Part shown: positions 41,195-49,114 of the stretch, piece by piece
Numbering within the stretch: position 1 is the first letter of the stretch
How the letters are laid out: each line of letters starts with the position of its first letter
Source: DATLYB01 sp964502525
GTDB taxonomy: Bacteria > Bacteroidota > Bacteroidia > Chitinophagales > CAIOSU01
Length of the DNA stretch: 64,000 nt
Direction of reading: 5' to 3'
Assembly (NCBI GenBank): GCA_964502525.1
Contig: CAZCXH010000001.1
Coordinates: 1 to 64,000 of the forward strand
Program-made: the position numbers and the translations under genes
Notes under the pieces: generated by a model
What the model saw: the letters and a program-made list of their open reading frames with translations, nothing else
Databases searched by the model: none
What the model was told of the DNA's origin: nothing

Positions 41195-41971
41195 TTACTC
41201 CTTCCCCTTTGCCTGCTCCTTCTCAATTTCCGCATCCACAAGTATCCTTCCGCAGTGTTCGCAGATGATGATTTTCTTGCGCTGGGCTATTTCGGCTTGC
41301 CGCTGCGGAGGAATAAGGTTGAAACAACCCCCGCATGAGTTGCGCTCGATTTTCACCACCGCAAGTCCGTTCTGGTAATTCTTGCGGATGCGCTGGTAAG
41401 CCGTCAGGAGGCGCTCATCAAAACTTTTGATTTCCTTCTGCGCCTTGTCAGACTGCTTGCGGTGCTTCTCCTCGTCCTTGTCGGTTTCCGTGATGATCTT
41501 TTCCAACTCCACCTTTTTGTTTTCCAGGTCCTTTTTCTTCCCCTTGATGTGGTCTTTCGCATCCTTCATGAAATCCTTCTGCACCTTGATCTGGTCGTTG
41601 ATGTCACCGGTTTTCTTTTCTGCAAGCTGGATTTCAAGCTTCTGCAGCTCTATTTCTTTCGTCAGCGCGTCATACTCGCGGTTGTTCTTCACGTTGTTTT
41701 GCTGCTTCTGGTATTTTTTGATGAGCGCCTCCGATTCCTTGATGGTGTTTTTCTTTTTGGCGACTTCCTCCTCGAGGTGAGCCATCTCATCGTCAATCTT
41801 GTGGGTGCGCGTTTCAAGCCCCGCGATTTCATCCTCCAGGTCGCTCACTTCCATAGGAAGTTCGCCCTTCAGCCGCACAATCTGGTCGAGTTCAGAATCA
41901 ATGGTTTGGAGGTGGAAAAGCGATTTCAGCTTCTCCTCAACGGTCAGTTCCTTTGCTGTTGCTGTTGCCAT
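41195..41971 (-). CDS. Coiled-coil zinc-ribbon protein (C4-type)
   Basis: 258 residues. A long coiled coil (~20-190: LEDEIAGLETRTHKIDDEMA and following heptads) is capped by a C-terminal C4 zinc ribbon with the pairs CGGC and CEHC (NSCGGCFNLIPPQ ... IIICEHCGRIL). The domain family is conserved in many phyla and thought to bind nucleic acid. It ends one base before the Nif3-like gene's upstream neighbour starts in translation order: the Nif3-like stop at 41972 directly adjoins this gene's start, so the pair is an operon conserved in Bacteroidota. Confidence 0.92.
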   Translation of the reverse strand: MATATAKELTVEEKLKSLFHLQTIDSELDQIVRLKGELPMEVSDLEDEIAGLETRTHKIDDEMAHLEEEVAKKKNTIKESEALIKKYQKQQNNVKNNREYDALTKEIELQKLEIQLAEKKTGDINDQIKVQKDFMKDAKDHIKGKKKDLENKKVELEKIITETDKDEEKHRKQSDKAQKEIKSFDERLLTAYQRIRKNYQNGLAVVKIERNSCGGCFNLIPPQRQAEIAQRKKIIICEHCGRILVDAEIEKEQAKGKE

Positions 41972-43066
41972 TTACAGATAGTTTACGGGATTAGTGTTTG
42001 TTTCCGAAAAAAGAAGTGCGAAATTATTAAATTTTCTGTTCAAAACCTCATGGAAAAGCTCGGTCGTGAACTGTTCGCTCTCATAGTGCCCGATGTCGGC
42101 AATCACGATTTTGCCCTCCGCATCGAAGAAATCATGGTATTTGAAGTCTCCGGTGATGAAAATATCGGCATTGGCGCGGATGGCATCCTGAAGCAGGAAG
42201 CTGCCTGATCCGCCACATACCGCCACTCTTTTGATCTTCCTGCCGAGGAGGTTAGTGTGCCTGACGCAACCCGCTTTGAAAGTCTTCTTCAGGGTTTGAA
42301 GAAAAGCCTTTTCATCAACGGGTTTCGCCAATTCCCCAATCATGCCGGAACCAACCCTCGGATGGTAATTGTCCAATGGAACAAGGTCATAAGCCACTTC
42401 CTCGTAGGGATGCGCTTCAAGAAGGGCTTGAACCAAGTTGTGCTCGATATACCCAGGATATATTGTTTCAATCTTAATTTCCGGCTCATGATGTCTTTTG
42501 CCTTTTTCTCCAACGTGAGGGTTGGTGGACTCGCTGCCCTTGAAGGTGCCGAACCCCTCGGTGTTGTAGCTCGTTTCGCTGTAGTCGCCAATCACACCGG
42601 CACCCGCTGCGAACAGCGCATCGCGCACTTTTTCCGCATCCTTCAGCGGGCAAAATGTAATAAGCTTTTTGAGGATTTGCCTTTTCGGGGAAAGAATCTC
42701 CGTATTCACCAATCCCAGCTTCTCGCAGATCTTTTTATTAACCCCGACATGCACATTATCAAGATTGGTGTGCATGCAATAAATGGCGATGTCATTTTTC
42801 ACTGCCAGCATCACCGCCCGCTCCACGTAATTCTTGCCGGTCAGCTTTTTCAATCCCTTGAAAACAATAGGATGATGAGCGATGATAAGGTTGCATTTCT
42901 TTTTGACAGCCTCTTTCACCACTTCGTCCGTTGAATCAATGCAGAGTAAAGCCTTTTTGACCTCCGCATCGGGGTTGCCGACAATCAAACCGGCATTGTC
43001 ATAGCTTTCCTGGTACGCAGGGGGGGCGAGTGCTTCAAGGTGGGAGGTTAATTCTTTAAGTTTCAA
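41972..43066 (-). CDS. Nif3-like dinuclear metal-centre protein
   Basis: 364 residues with the insertion typical of the YqfO branch. Metal-binding residues are visible in IIAHHPIVFKGLKKLTG and CMHTNLDNVHVGVN near the N-terminus and in VIADIGHYESEQ near the C-terminus. The central domain (HPYEEVAYDLVPLDN) is the PII-like insert. Family members are also known as GTP cyclohydrolase I type 2 homologues, but the reaction is not established. Translationally close to the zinc-ribbon gene that follows it. Confidence 0.93.
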   Translation of the reverse strand: MKLKELTSHLEALAPPAYQESYDNAGLIVGNPDAEVKKALLCIDSTDEVVKEAVKKKCNLIIAHHPIVFKGLKKLTGKNYVERAVMLAVKNDIAIYCMHTNLDNVHVGVNKKICEKLGLVNTEILSPKRQILKKLITFCPLKDAEKVRDALFAAGAGVIGDYSETSYNTEGFGTFKGSESTNPHVGEKGKRHHEPEIKIETIYPGYIEHNLVQALLEAHPYEEVAYDLVPLDNYHPRVGSGMIGELAKPVDEKAFLQTLKKTFKAGCVRHTNLLGRKIKRVAVCGGSGSFLLQDAIRANADIFITGDFKYHDFFDAEGKIVIADIGHYESEQFTTELFHEVLNRKFNNFALLFSETNTNPVNYL

Positions 43067-43083
43067 TAGAGTTCCGTCTTTTT

Positions 43084-43178
43084 ATTTCAACCCTTCGGGT
43101 TTGCATCAACCAATCCCGATGTAATGATTATAGAAATAAATTTAAATGATTATATTCAACCCCGAAAGGGTGAAAAAT
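43084..43178. repeat. CCCTTCGGG/CCCGAAAGGG inverted repeat
   Basis: TTTCAACCCTTCGGGTT at the left and TTCAACCCCGAAAGGGTGAA at the right are an imperfect inverted pair ~60 bases apart in AT-rich DNA. It lies between two genes on the reverse strand, so it could act as a terminator for the repeat protein or as a mobile palindrome. Confidence 0.5.
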
Positions 43179-43207
43179 TCTTATAGTAAAGATAAAAATT
43201 CCTGCGC

Positions 43208-44947
43208 CTAATACTTCACCACCTTCACCACGCGTTTTCCCGCTTCGGTAACGATGCCGAGGAAAAAGATATTTCCGGGAAGTTCTTTCAGGTCGAGTGA
43301 AATATCTTCTTGCAGCGAATTGTCAATCGTTTGATTCAACAATTGCCTGCCAAGGGCATCATAAAGTTTGATGGAAAGGAATTCCATTCCGGCAAAGGAT
43401 GAAATCCCTGCTTTTATCGCCACTATCCCGTTGGTGGGATTAGGAAAGAGGGAAAGGTCCTGAAATGATCTTTCAACAATACCCGTTGGACCTTCTTTAA
43501 TAGTGATTGAAGTAGTGGTGGTGCAGCCCCACGCATCAGTAACAGTCACAGCATGAGTTCCGGCAGGAAAGCCTGTAGGCAAATCAGTTGTTTGACCATC
43601 GCTCCAAAGAAAACTATAAGGAGCCACACCACCTGATGCAATCACCTTGGCTGCACCATCACTCGCGCCATAGTAGGTGACCTGTGAGGTAAAACTTGAT
43701 ATGGTGACAAGAAGTCTGCAAAAGCAATACTTCGTAATTATATAATCATGAACCCCGCCCAACAATGCCGAACCATTATCCGTCACTATGACATAACAGG
43801 TATCTCTGGTTTGAATAGCATTTCCCATTTCATCATGAACCCCGTTAAAAATGGTTTTATCCCATTGTATATTTCCAAGTGAATCAGTTTTTACTATCCA
43901 AGGTTGTTCCTCCCCAGAATTGTTTTCTGTCTTATCTCCGCTTGTGGTGGAATATGAAGTTCCCGAAAGAAGGTATCCTCCATCAAATGTTTGAACTACT
44001 CTACCAAAGTCGTCTTCACTCTTTATTCCTCCATAATTTTTATCCCACTCTTTGTTTCCATTTGAATCAATTTTTACAATCCAATAGTCCAACTCTCCAC
44101 GCGATTGTTGTGTTCTGTCACCGTTAACCATACTGTCCACTAAACCTCCCAAAATATATCCCCTATCAACCGTTTGAGTTAAAGAGTTTAAATAGTCTCT
44201 CTCTGTAGTCCCGAACCTTTTGTCCCATTCCTTATTTCCTAACGAATCAATTTTTACTACCCAAAAATCCCAATCTCCACGGGATATTTGCGTTTTGTTC
44301 CCGCTACTGTCAGAATTGGAATATCCTCCCAGGATATATCCTTTGTCATGGGTTTGTTTCAATTCAGTTAGTTGTTCAGTGCCAATTCCGCCAAACCGCT
44401 TATCCCATTGTTTATTACCCAGTGCATCTGTTTTTACAACCCAATAATCTTCTAAAAATCCCCAAGAGTCTTCAGTCTTATCTCCACTGCTGTCTGAAAC
44501 TGAACGGCCACCTAAAATATATCCCCCATCAACTGTTTGCTGCAAAGAATAAAGAGCATCATAATATGTTCCACCAAACCGTTTATCCCATTGCTTATTG
44601 CCCAACGAATCAATCTTTACAATCCAATAGTCATCATCTGATCCTCCACCCCAGGAAGGTTGTGTTTTATCACCACCGATTTCTGAACGAGAAGCTCCTC
44701 CTAAAATATATCCGCCACCAGAAGTCTGTTGTAATGAATAAAGCACATCGCTTTCAATACCCCCGAATCGTTTATCCCATTGCTTATTGCCCAATGAATC
44801 AATCTTTACAATCCAGTAATCGGCATGCCCCCATGAAGGCTGGGTTTTATCACCACTGATATCTGAAAATGAATATCCTCCGATAATATATCCTCCATCA
44901 GCCGTTTGTTGAAATGACTTAGGCGTGTCTCCATCCACCCCCCCCAA
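43208..44947 (-). CDS. T9SS repeat protein, main part after a frameshift
   Basis: 579 residues in this frame. Six or seven ~55-residue repeats of the form DGGYIIGGYSFSDISGDKT ... DYWIVKIDSLGNKQWDKRFGG fill the first ~400 residues and probably form a beta-propeller-like fold. A SprB-like repeat (SGGVAPYSFLWSDGQTTDL) and a T9SS sorting domain (LSLFPNPTNGIVAIKAG ... VVKVVKY) follow. The frame opens only at a TTG inside a run of eight G (44938-44945) and lacks a signal peptide. The signal peptide and the first half-repeat are in the neighbouring frame (44919-45041). Removing one G would join them into one ORF of 43208-45041. Confidence 0.85.
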   Translation of the reverse strand: MGGVDGDTPKSFQQTADGGYIIGGYSFSDISGDKTQPSWGHADYWIVKIDSLGNKQWDKRFGGIESDVLYSLQQTSGGGYILGGASRSEIGGDKTQPSWGGGSDDDYWIVKIDSLGNKQWDKRFGGTYYDALYSLQQTVDGGYILGGRSVSDSSGDKTEDSWGFLEDYWVVKTDALGNKQWDKRFGGIGTEQLTELKQTHDKGYILGGYSNSDSSGNKTQISRGDWDFWVVKIDSLGNKEWDKRFGTTERDYLNSLTQTVDRGYILGGLVDSMVNGDRTQQSRGELDYWIVKIDSNGNKEWDKNYGGIKSEDDFGRVVQTFDGGYLLSGTSYSTTSGDKTENNSGEEQPWIVKTDSLGNIQWDKTIFNGVHDEMGNAIQTRDTCYVIVTDNGSALLGGVHDYIITKYCFCRLLVTISSFTSQVTYYGASDGAAKVIASGGVAPYSFLWSDGQTTDLPTGFPAGTHAVTVTDAWGCTTTTSITIKEGPTGIVERSFQDLSLFPNPTNGIVAIKAGISSFAGMEFLSIKLYDALGRQLLNQTIDNSLQEDISLDLKELPGNIFFLGIVTEAGKRVVKVVKY

Positions 44948-45041
44948 ACCTCTTATCCCACATCTTCACCAAAGGCGCCTGGGCGAAGGCGGTCTGAACT
45001 ATGATCAGAAGGATTGATATGATTTGAATGTTCGGTTTCAT
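44919..45041 (-). pseudogene. Signal peptide fragment of the T9SS repeat protein
   Basis: From the ATG at 45041 this frame encodes MKPNIQIISILLIIVQTAFA, a good signal peptide, then QAPLVKMWDKRFGG, the beginning of the first repeat, before running out of frame at the eight-G tract and stopping. With seven G it would continue as KRFGGVDGDTPKSFQQTADG, matching the other repeats. It is therefore the true 5' end of the downstream gene, separated by a one-base shift that is either a phase-variable switch or a sequencing error. Confidence 0.85.
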
Positions 45042-45140
45042 TTGAAGTTCCATGTTCACCATCGCTCGGACAGTTGATGAAAGATAGTGATTCAAACGCA
45101 AAATTTATCATTGTAACTTTATCATTCTAAATTGATAAGC

Positions 45141-45323
45141 ATGTTAACTAAGCAAAAAGTAAGGAACTCTTTAAGGAAATTACCTGAAAGCTTTACCATT
45201 GATGACCTTATTGATCATCTCATTTTCATTCAAAAAGTGGACGAAGGACTTGCTCAATCCAATGCGCGCAAGGTTAACACCAAAGAACAATCGAAGAAAA
45301 AGCTCGGCAAATGGCTGAAGTGA
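45141..45323 (+). CDS. Antitoxin of a RelE/ParE-type pair
   Basis: 60 residues from the ATG at 45141. The N-terminal half (KLPESFTIDDLIDHLIFIQK) is predicted helical, and the basic C-terminal tail (TKEQSKKKLGKWLK) would wrap the toxin. The stop overlaps the toxin start by 13 bases, as in type II systems. I recognise it mainly by size and context. Confidence 0.75.
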   Translation: MLTKQKVRNSLRKLPESFTIDDLIDHLIFIQKVDEGLAQSNARKVNTKEQSKKKLGKWLK

Positions 45324-45610
45324 AATGGACTGACCGGGCGCTTAACGATCTGAACGAAATTGCCGAGTACATTTCAAAAGATTCCATCAGGTATGCGGAA
45401 ATTACTGCCGAAAAGCTATTCGCACGACCGGATGTGTTGTCGCAGCATCCATTGATTGGCACTGTTGTGCCGGAATTTAACAACAGAACCATCAGGCAAC
45501 TGCTGGAAGGCAGTTACAGAATTATCTACCGGATCGTCAGCGAAGATGAAATTCACGTGATCGCTGTGCATCATTCCAAAAGAAGACTCACACGCAAAAT
45601 AATCCCGTAA
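45311..45610 (+). CDS. RelE/ParE family toxin
   Basis: 99 residues with the RelE/ParE fold pattern: VKWTDRALNDLNEIAEYIS at the N-terminus, an extended central part (PLIGTVVPEFNNRTIRQLLE) and the strand YRIIYRIVSEDEIHVIAVHH that forms the core sheet. ParE-type gyrase poisons and RelE-type mRNA interferases share this fold; the sequence does not decide between them. It overlaps the antitoxin gene and is followed 12 bases later by lpxK. Confidence 0.88.
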   Translation: MAEVKWTDRALNDLNEIAEYISKDSIRYAEITAEKLFARPDVLSQHPLIGTVVPEFNNRTIRQLLEGSYRIIYRIVSEDEIHVIAVHHSKRRLTRKIIP

Positions 45611-45622
45611 GCCTTTTGGTTT

Positions 45623-46705
45623 ATGCCTTCCAATCTCTTTCTGCGCATCTTCCTTTTCCCATTCTCCCTCCTCTATGGCGCGGGCATATCGTTCCGCAAC
45701 TGGTTGTATGAAGCCGGGTATCTGAAAACCGTTGAATTTGACTTTCCGGTCATCTGTGTCGGCAACCTCTCGATGGGCGGCACGGGCAAAACACCGCATG
45801 TGGAATACCTCATCCGATTGCTTTCAGAAAAGTTCAGGGTTGCCATCCTCAGCCGCGGCTATCGCAGGAAGACCAGCGGCTACGTGCGCATTGAAACCTC
45901 CTCTGCTGCGGATGATGCAGGTGATGAACCTGTCATGATGAAGAAAAAACATCCGCATGCAGCGGTTGCTGTTTGCGAAGACAGGGCGCTCGGTGTGCCG
46001 CAACTGCTTTCATCATTCCCGCAAACCGATGTGGTGATACTGGATGACGCCTTCCAGCACCGTGCCGTCAGGGCTGGGCTGAGCATCCTGCTGACCAGCT
46101 ATGGCAATCTTTTCACGCGTGATTACCTGCTGCCTGCCGGCAGTTTGCGTGAATTCAAAAGCGCAAAGAACAGGGCTGAGTTTATTGTCGTCACCAAATG
46201 CCCGGTCAATCTGGCTAACGATGAAAAAGAAAAAGTCCGGAGTGAAATCGCTCCCGACAAAAATCAGTTGGTTTTCTTTTCTTTCCTGAAATACAGTCAA
46301 CCTTACCTTTTTACCGATGGCAGCGTCAGGCTCACTTTCGACCGGAGCTATGACGTAATGATCATCACCGGGATTGCGTCAAGCGAAAGCCTGAAGGAGT
46401 ACATCCGTCCGCTGGTGAAAAATCTTTACCCCTTTGACTTCAGCGACCATCATCCCTTTACGCGCAATGACATGGAGCGGATCACGGAAGCCTTCGGCAA
46501 CATCGAATCGGAACATAAACTATTGCTCACCACTGAAAAGGATGCCGTAAGATTACTTCCATTTCAGGCTTGGATAGTTGAAAAAAATCTCCCCATTTTT
46601 GTGCAGCCCGTGAGCGTTGAGTTTTTTGAGGAAGATAAAAAAATGTTCGATGAGGAGATCACGGGATGGCTGGAAAAATTACAGGGTCTAAAATCTAAAG
46701 TCTAA
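45623..46705 (+). CDS. lpxK: Tetraacyldisaccharide 4'-kinase
   Basis: Lipid A 4'-kinase of the Raetz pathway at the inner membrane. 360 residues, with an N-terminal membrane-proximal helix (LFLRIFLFPFSLLYGAGISF) and the Walker A motif NLSMGGTGKTPHVEYL at ~50. The segment ILSRGYRRKTSGYV and the DDAFQHRAVRAGLSILL motif are also family hallmarks. The start ATG is at 45623, 12 bases after the toxin. lpxK and punA are adjacent in many Bacteroidota genomes. Confidence 0.95.
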   Translation: MPSNLFLRIFLFPFSLLYGAGISFRNWLYEAGYLKTVEFDFPVICVGNLSMGGTGKTPHVEYLIRLLSEKFRVAILSRGYRRKTSGYVRIETSSAADDAGDEPVMMKKKHPHAAVAVCEDRALGVPQLLSSFPQTDVVILDDAFQHRAVRAGLSILLTSYGNLFTRDYLLPAGSLREFKSAKNRAEFIVVTKCPVNLANDEKEKVRSEIAPDKNQLVFFSFLKYSQPYLFTDGSVRLTFDRSYDVMIITGIASSESLKEYIRPLVKNLYPFDFSDHHPFTRNDMERITEAFGNIESEHKLLLTTEKDAVRLLPFQAWIVEKNLPIFVQPVSVEFFEEDKKMFDEEITGWLEKLQGLKSKV

Positions 46706-46713
46706 AGTCTGTC

Positions 46714-47538
46714 ATGACCGATTATCTCGAAAAAATCGAACAAACCCGGAAGTACATTTCCGAAGAAACGAAGTTCAAACCGCAATACGGCATCATCCTC
46801 GGAACGGGGCTGGGTGGCCTGGTCGGGGAAATCAAAAAGGAATATGAACTGAATTATGATGACATTCCGAACTTTCCGGTTTCTACCGTTGAAAGCCATC
46901 GCGGAAAATTGATATTCGGGGAATTGAGCGGCAAATGGATTATGGCGATGCAGGGGCGCTTCCATTATTATGAAGGATACAGCATGAAAGAGCTGACGTT
47001 TCCCGTGCGCGTGATGAAAGCGCTTGGCATTGACACGCTGTTCATCTCCAATGCGGCTGGCGGAACGAGTGAAAAAATCAAAACAGGCGACCTGATGATC
47101 CTGCGCGACCACATCAACCTGCTGCCGGAGCATCCCTTGCGCGGAAGAAATTATGATGCGCTGGGTCCGCGTTTTCCCGACATGCTCCACACTTACGATA
47201 AAAAGCTGATTGAAAAAGCGCTGGAGATTGCGAGGAAAAGTAACATCACCTGCCACACCGGAGTTTATGCTGCGCTGTCAGGTCCCTGTCTCGAAACTCC
47301 TGCAGAATACAATTACATGCACACTATCGGTGCCGATGCCGTTGGCATGTCCACCGTTCCTGAAGTGATTGTTGCGCGCCACATGAACATGCGCGTGTTC
47401 GCCATCTCAGCGATTACCGATGCCGGCTATCCTCTGGAGGCGATTAAGGAGACCTCATTGGAAGATGTGATAAAGGTTGCCAAAACTGCGGAGCCTAAGA
47501 TGACTAAAATTATCAAGGAGTTGATTGCTTCGCTGTGA
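46714..47538 (+). CDS. punA: Purine nucleoside phosphorylase
   Basis: Phosphorolysis of inosine and guanosine to base and ribose-1-phosphate. 274 residues of the trimeric PNP family. Hallmarks are GIILGTGLGGLVGEI at ~24 (phosphate binding), MQGRFHYYEGYSMKELTFPV at ~80, ISNAAGGTSEKIKTGDLM, YAALSGPCLETPAEYNYM near 195 and ADAVGMSTVPEVIVARHM near 215. It begins 8 bases after lpxK, so the two are likely cotranscribed. The product is cytosolic. Confidence 0.95.
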   Translation: MTDYLEKIEQTRKYISEETKFKPQYGIILGTGLGGLVGEIKKEYELNYDDIPNFPVSTVESHRGKLIFGELSGKWIMAMQGRFHYYEGYSMKELTFPVRVMKALGIDTLFISNAAGGTSEKIKTGDLMILRDHINLLPEHPLRGRNYDALGPRFPDMLHTYDKKLIEKALEIARKSNITCHTGVYAALSGPCLETPAEYNYMHTIGADAVGMSTVPEVIVARHMNMRVFAISAITDAGYPLEAIKETSLEDVIKVAKTAEPKMTKIIKELIASL

Positions 47539-47603
47539 ATGGAACCGGCAAAGCCAAAGAGTAAAGGGAGTTTCGTAATTTCGATTATTACTAATTTATT
47601 CAG

Positions 47604-47834
47604 ATGGAGTTGAAATTTATTACGGACGAAAAGGGGAATCCGGTTGAAGTGATAGTCCCTATCAGGGAATGGAAGAACATCGAAAAGAAGATAAGTTCGG
47701 TGAAAAAAAAGAAGGGGTTGTCAAAGAAGCAGGAAATTCTGAACGGATTAAAGCGCTCCATTGAAGCGGTTCGCCTTCACCGTCAGGGAAAACTTAAACT
47801 CAAAACAGCGGAAGACTTATTGAATGAGCTATAG
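47604..47834 (+). CDS. Antitoxin-like small protein
   Basis: 76 residues. N-terminal ELKFITDEKGNPVEVIVPIR resembles the start of the Phd/YefM-like or related antitoxins, followed by a Lys-rich helix (KKISSVKKKKGLSKKQE) and an acidic end (LKTAEDLLNEL). It overlaps the next, RelE-like gene by 11 bases, which supports the call. The family is not certain. Confidence 0.65.
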   Translation: MELKFITDEKGNPVEVIVPIREWKNIEKKISSVKKKKGLSKKQEILNGLKRSIEAVRLHRQGKLKLKTAEDLLNEL

Positions 47835-48152
47835 CATTCTTCCCACTCCTGATTTTGAAAAAGTTCTCAGGCGATTGGTGAAGAAATATCCTTCTTTAAA
47901 GAAAGAGTATGGCGAGTTGGTGATATCGCTGAAAGAGAATCCGATTCAGGGTGATCCGCTCGGAAAGAATTGCTACAAGATAAGGATAGCGATTAAATCA
48001 AAAGGAAAGGGAAAAAGTGAGGCGCCAGGGTTATAACTTTCGTTGCAGTGGTGCATGAAGTGGTTTACCTGTTGTCTATTTACGACAAATCTGAGAAAGA
48101 AAACATCTCAGATATGGAATTGAAAATCCTGCTTGAGCAAATTCCTGAATAG
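47824..48152 (+). pseudogene. RelE-like toxin with a frameshift
   Basis: The first 70 codons (SYSILPTPDFEKVLRRLVKK, KENPIQGDPLGKNCYKIR) match the N-terminal part of the RelE family. At about 48020, in GGAAAAAGTGAGGCGCC, the frame changes. The continuation in another frame reads ARVITFVAVVHEVVYLLSIY followed by DKSEKENISDMELKILLEQ and stops at 48152, which is the expected C-terminal sheet and helix. One lost base explains the break. Either the toxin is inactive, which would make the antitoxin gene dispensable, or the base is missing from the assembly. Confidence 0.8.
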
Positions 48153-48193
48153 TTTTTATTTTTTCATTTGTAAATTTCATAATTTTATCCATA

Positions 48194-48685
48194 ATGCAGG
48201 CTGTCGTAACAGATAACCTTTCAGCCGTTCACGGTGTTTTTTCAAACTACCTTGAAAAACACAAGCTGCGAAAAACACAGGAGCGCTTCATCATCCTCGA
48301 TGAGATTTACCAGCGCACCGATCATTTCGATGCGGAAACACTGTTTGTAGATTTAAAAAAGAAAAATCACAACGTCAGCAGGGCAACAGTTTACAATACG
48401 CTTGATTTGCTAGTTGCCTGCGACCTTGTGAAAAAGCACCAGTTCGGCAACCAGCAAACGCAGTACGAAAAGGCTTACCACTACCGCCAGCACGACCACC
48501 TCATCTGCGATGATTGCAACGAGGTGATGGAATTCTGCGATCCGCGTATCGGGCAGATACAAACTAAGATCGGTGAGCTGCTTCACTTCAAAATCAACAG
48601 CCATTCGCTAATTTTACACGGCAGTTGCAAACGGGAAAATTGTCCCAACTTAGCGTCTGTAAGAAAAGAAACCTGGCAGGTTTAA
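48194..48685 (+). CDS. Fur family metal-dependent repressor
   Basis: 163 residues. The winged-helix domain (KLRKTQERFIILDEIYQ ... NVSRATVYNTLDLLVACDLV) is followed by a dimerisation domain with metal ligands in YHYRQHDHLICDDCNEVMEFC and in HGSCKRENCPNL, the latter Cys pair being a structural zinc site. It may sense Fe, Zn or peroxide (PerR-like); the ligands do not settle it. In Bacteroidota this gene often lies next to purA, as here with a STAS gene between. Confidence 0.93.
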   Translation: MQAVVTDNLSAVHGVFSNYLEKHKLRKTQERFIILDEIYQRTDHFDAETLFVDLKKKNHNVSRATVYNTLDLLVACDLVKKHQFGNQQTQYEKAYHYRQHDHLICDDCNEVMEFCDPRIGQIQTKIGELLHFKINSHSLILHGSCKRENCPNLASVRKETWQV

Positions 48686-48716
48686 TAAACCTGTGAGGTT
48701 TGAAAAAAGTTACAAC

Positions 48717-49058
48717 ATGGATTTCACCATCAACCAAAACGGCAACTCCGCCATCATCGTGCTGAAAGGCAGTTTGCTCGCTGACATTCAGACACGCGAA
48801 ATTCTTGACAAGGTGAGCGAGCTTGTGCAGGAAGGAAAAGTCAACTTCGTGGTGGACATGGCGCAGTTGAAGTTCATCAACAGTTCGGGTTTAGGAATGC
48901 TGCTCACGTGCCTGCTGAAGGCGCGCAAGAACCGGGGCGACCTCATTCTTGCCAACGTTCCCGAACAGGTCAGCAACCTGCTGAACATCACCAAGCTCAA
49001 TTCCGTTTTCACGATAGCGGAATCCGTGAATGAAGCGAAGGAGAAATTCAAAGTGTGA
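48717..49058 (+). CDS. STAS-domain anti-sigma factor antagonist-like protein
   Basis: 113 residues from the ATG at 48717 (the frame is open from 48693). A single STAS domain: NGNSAIIVLKGSLLADIQT, VNFVVDMAQLKFINSSGLGM with the conserved Ser pair of the phosphorylation loop, and LILANVPEQVSNLLNITKLN. Relatives bind anti-sigma kinases or act in other phosphoswitches. No kinase or phosphatase gene is nearby. It lies 31 bases after fur and 56 before purA. Confidence 0.9.
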   Translation: MDFTINQNGNSAIIVLKGSLLADIQTREILDKVSELVQEGKVNFVVDMAQLKFINSSGLGMLLTCLLKARKNRGDLILANVPEQVSNLLNITKLNSVFTIAESVNEAKEKFKV

Positions 49059-49114
49059 CCGCTGCAACTTTCCAGCTAATTTTAAACCTTAAACTTTAGT
49101 CTTTAAACTAAGAT

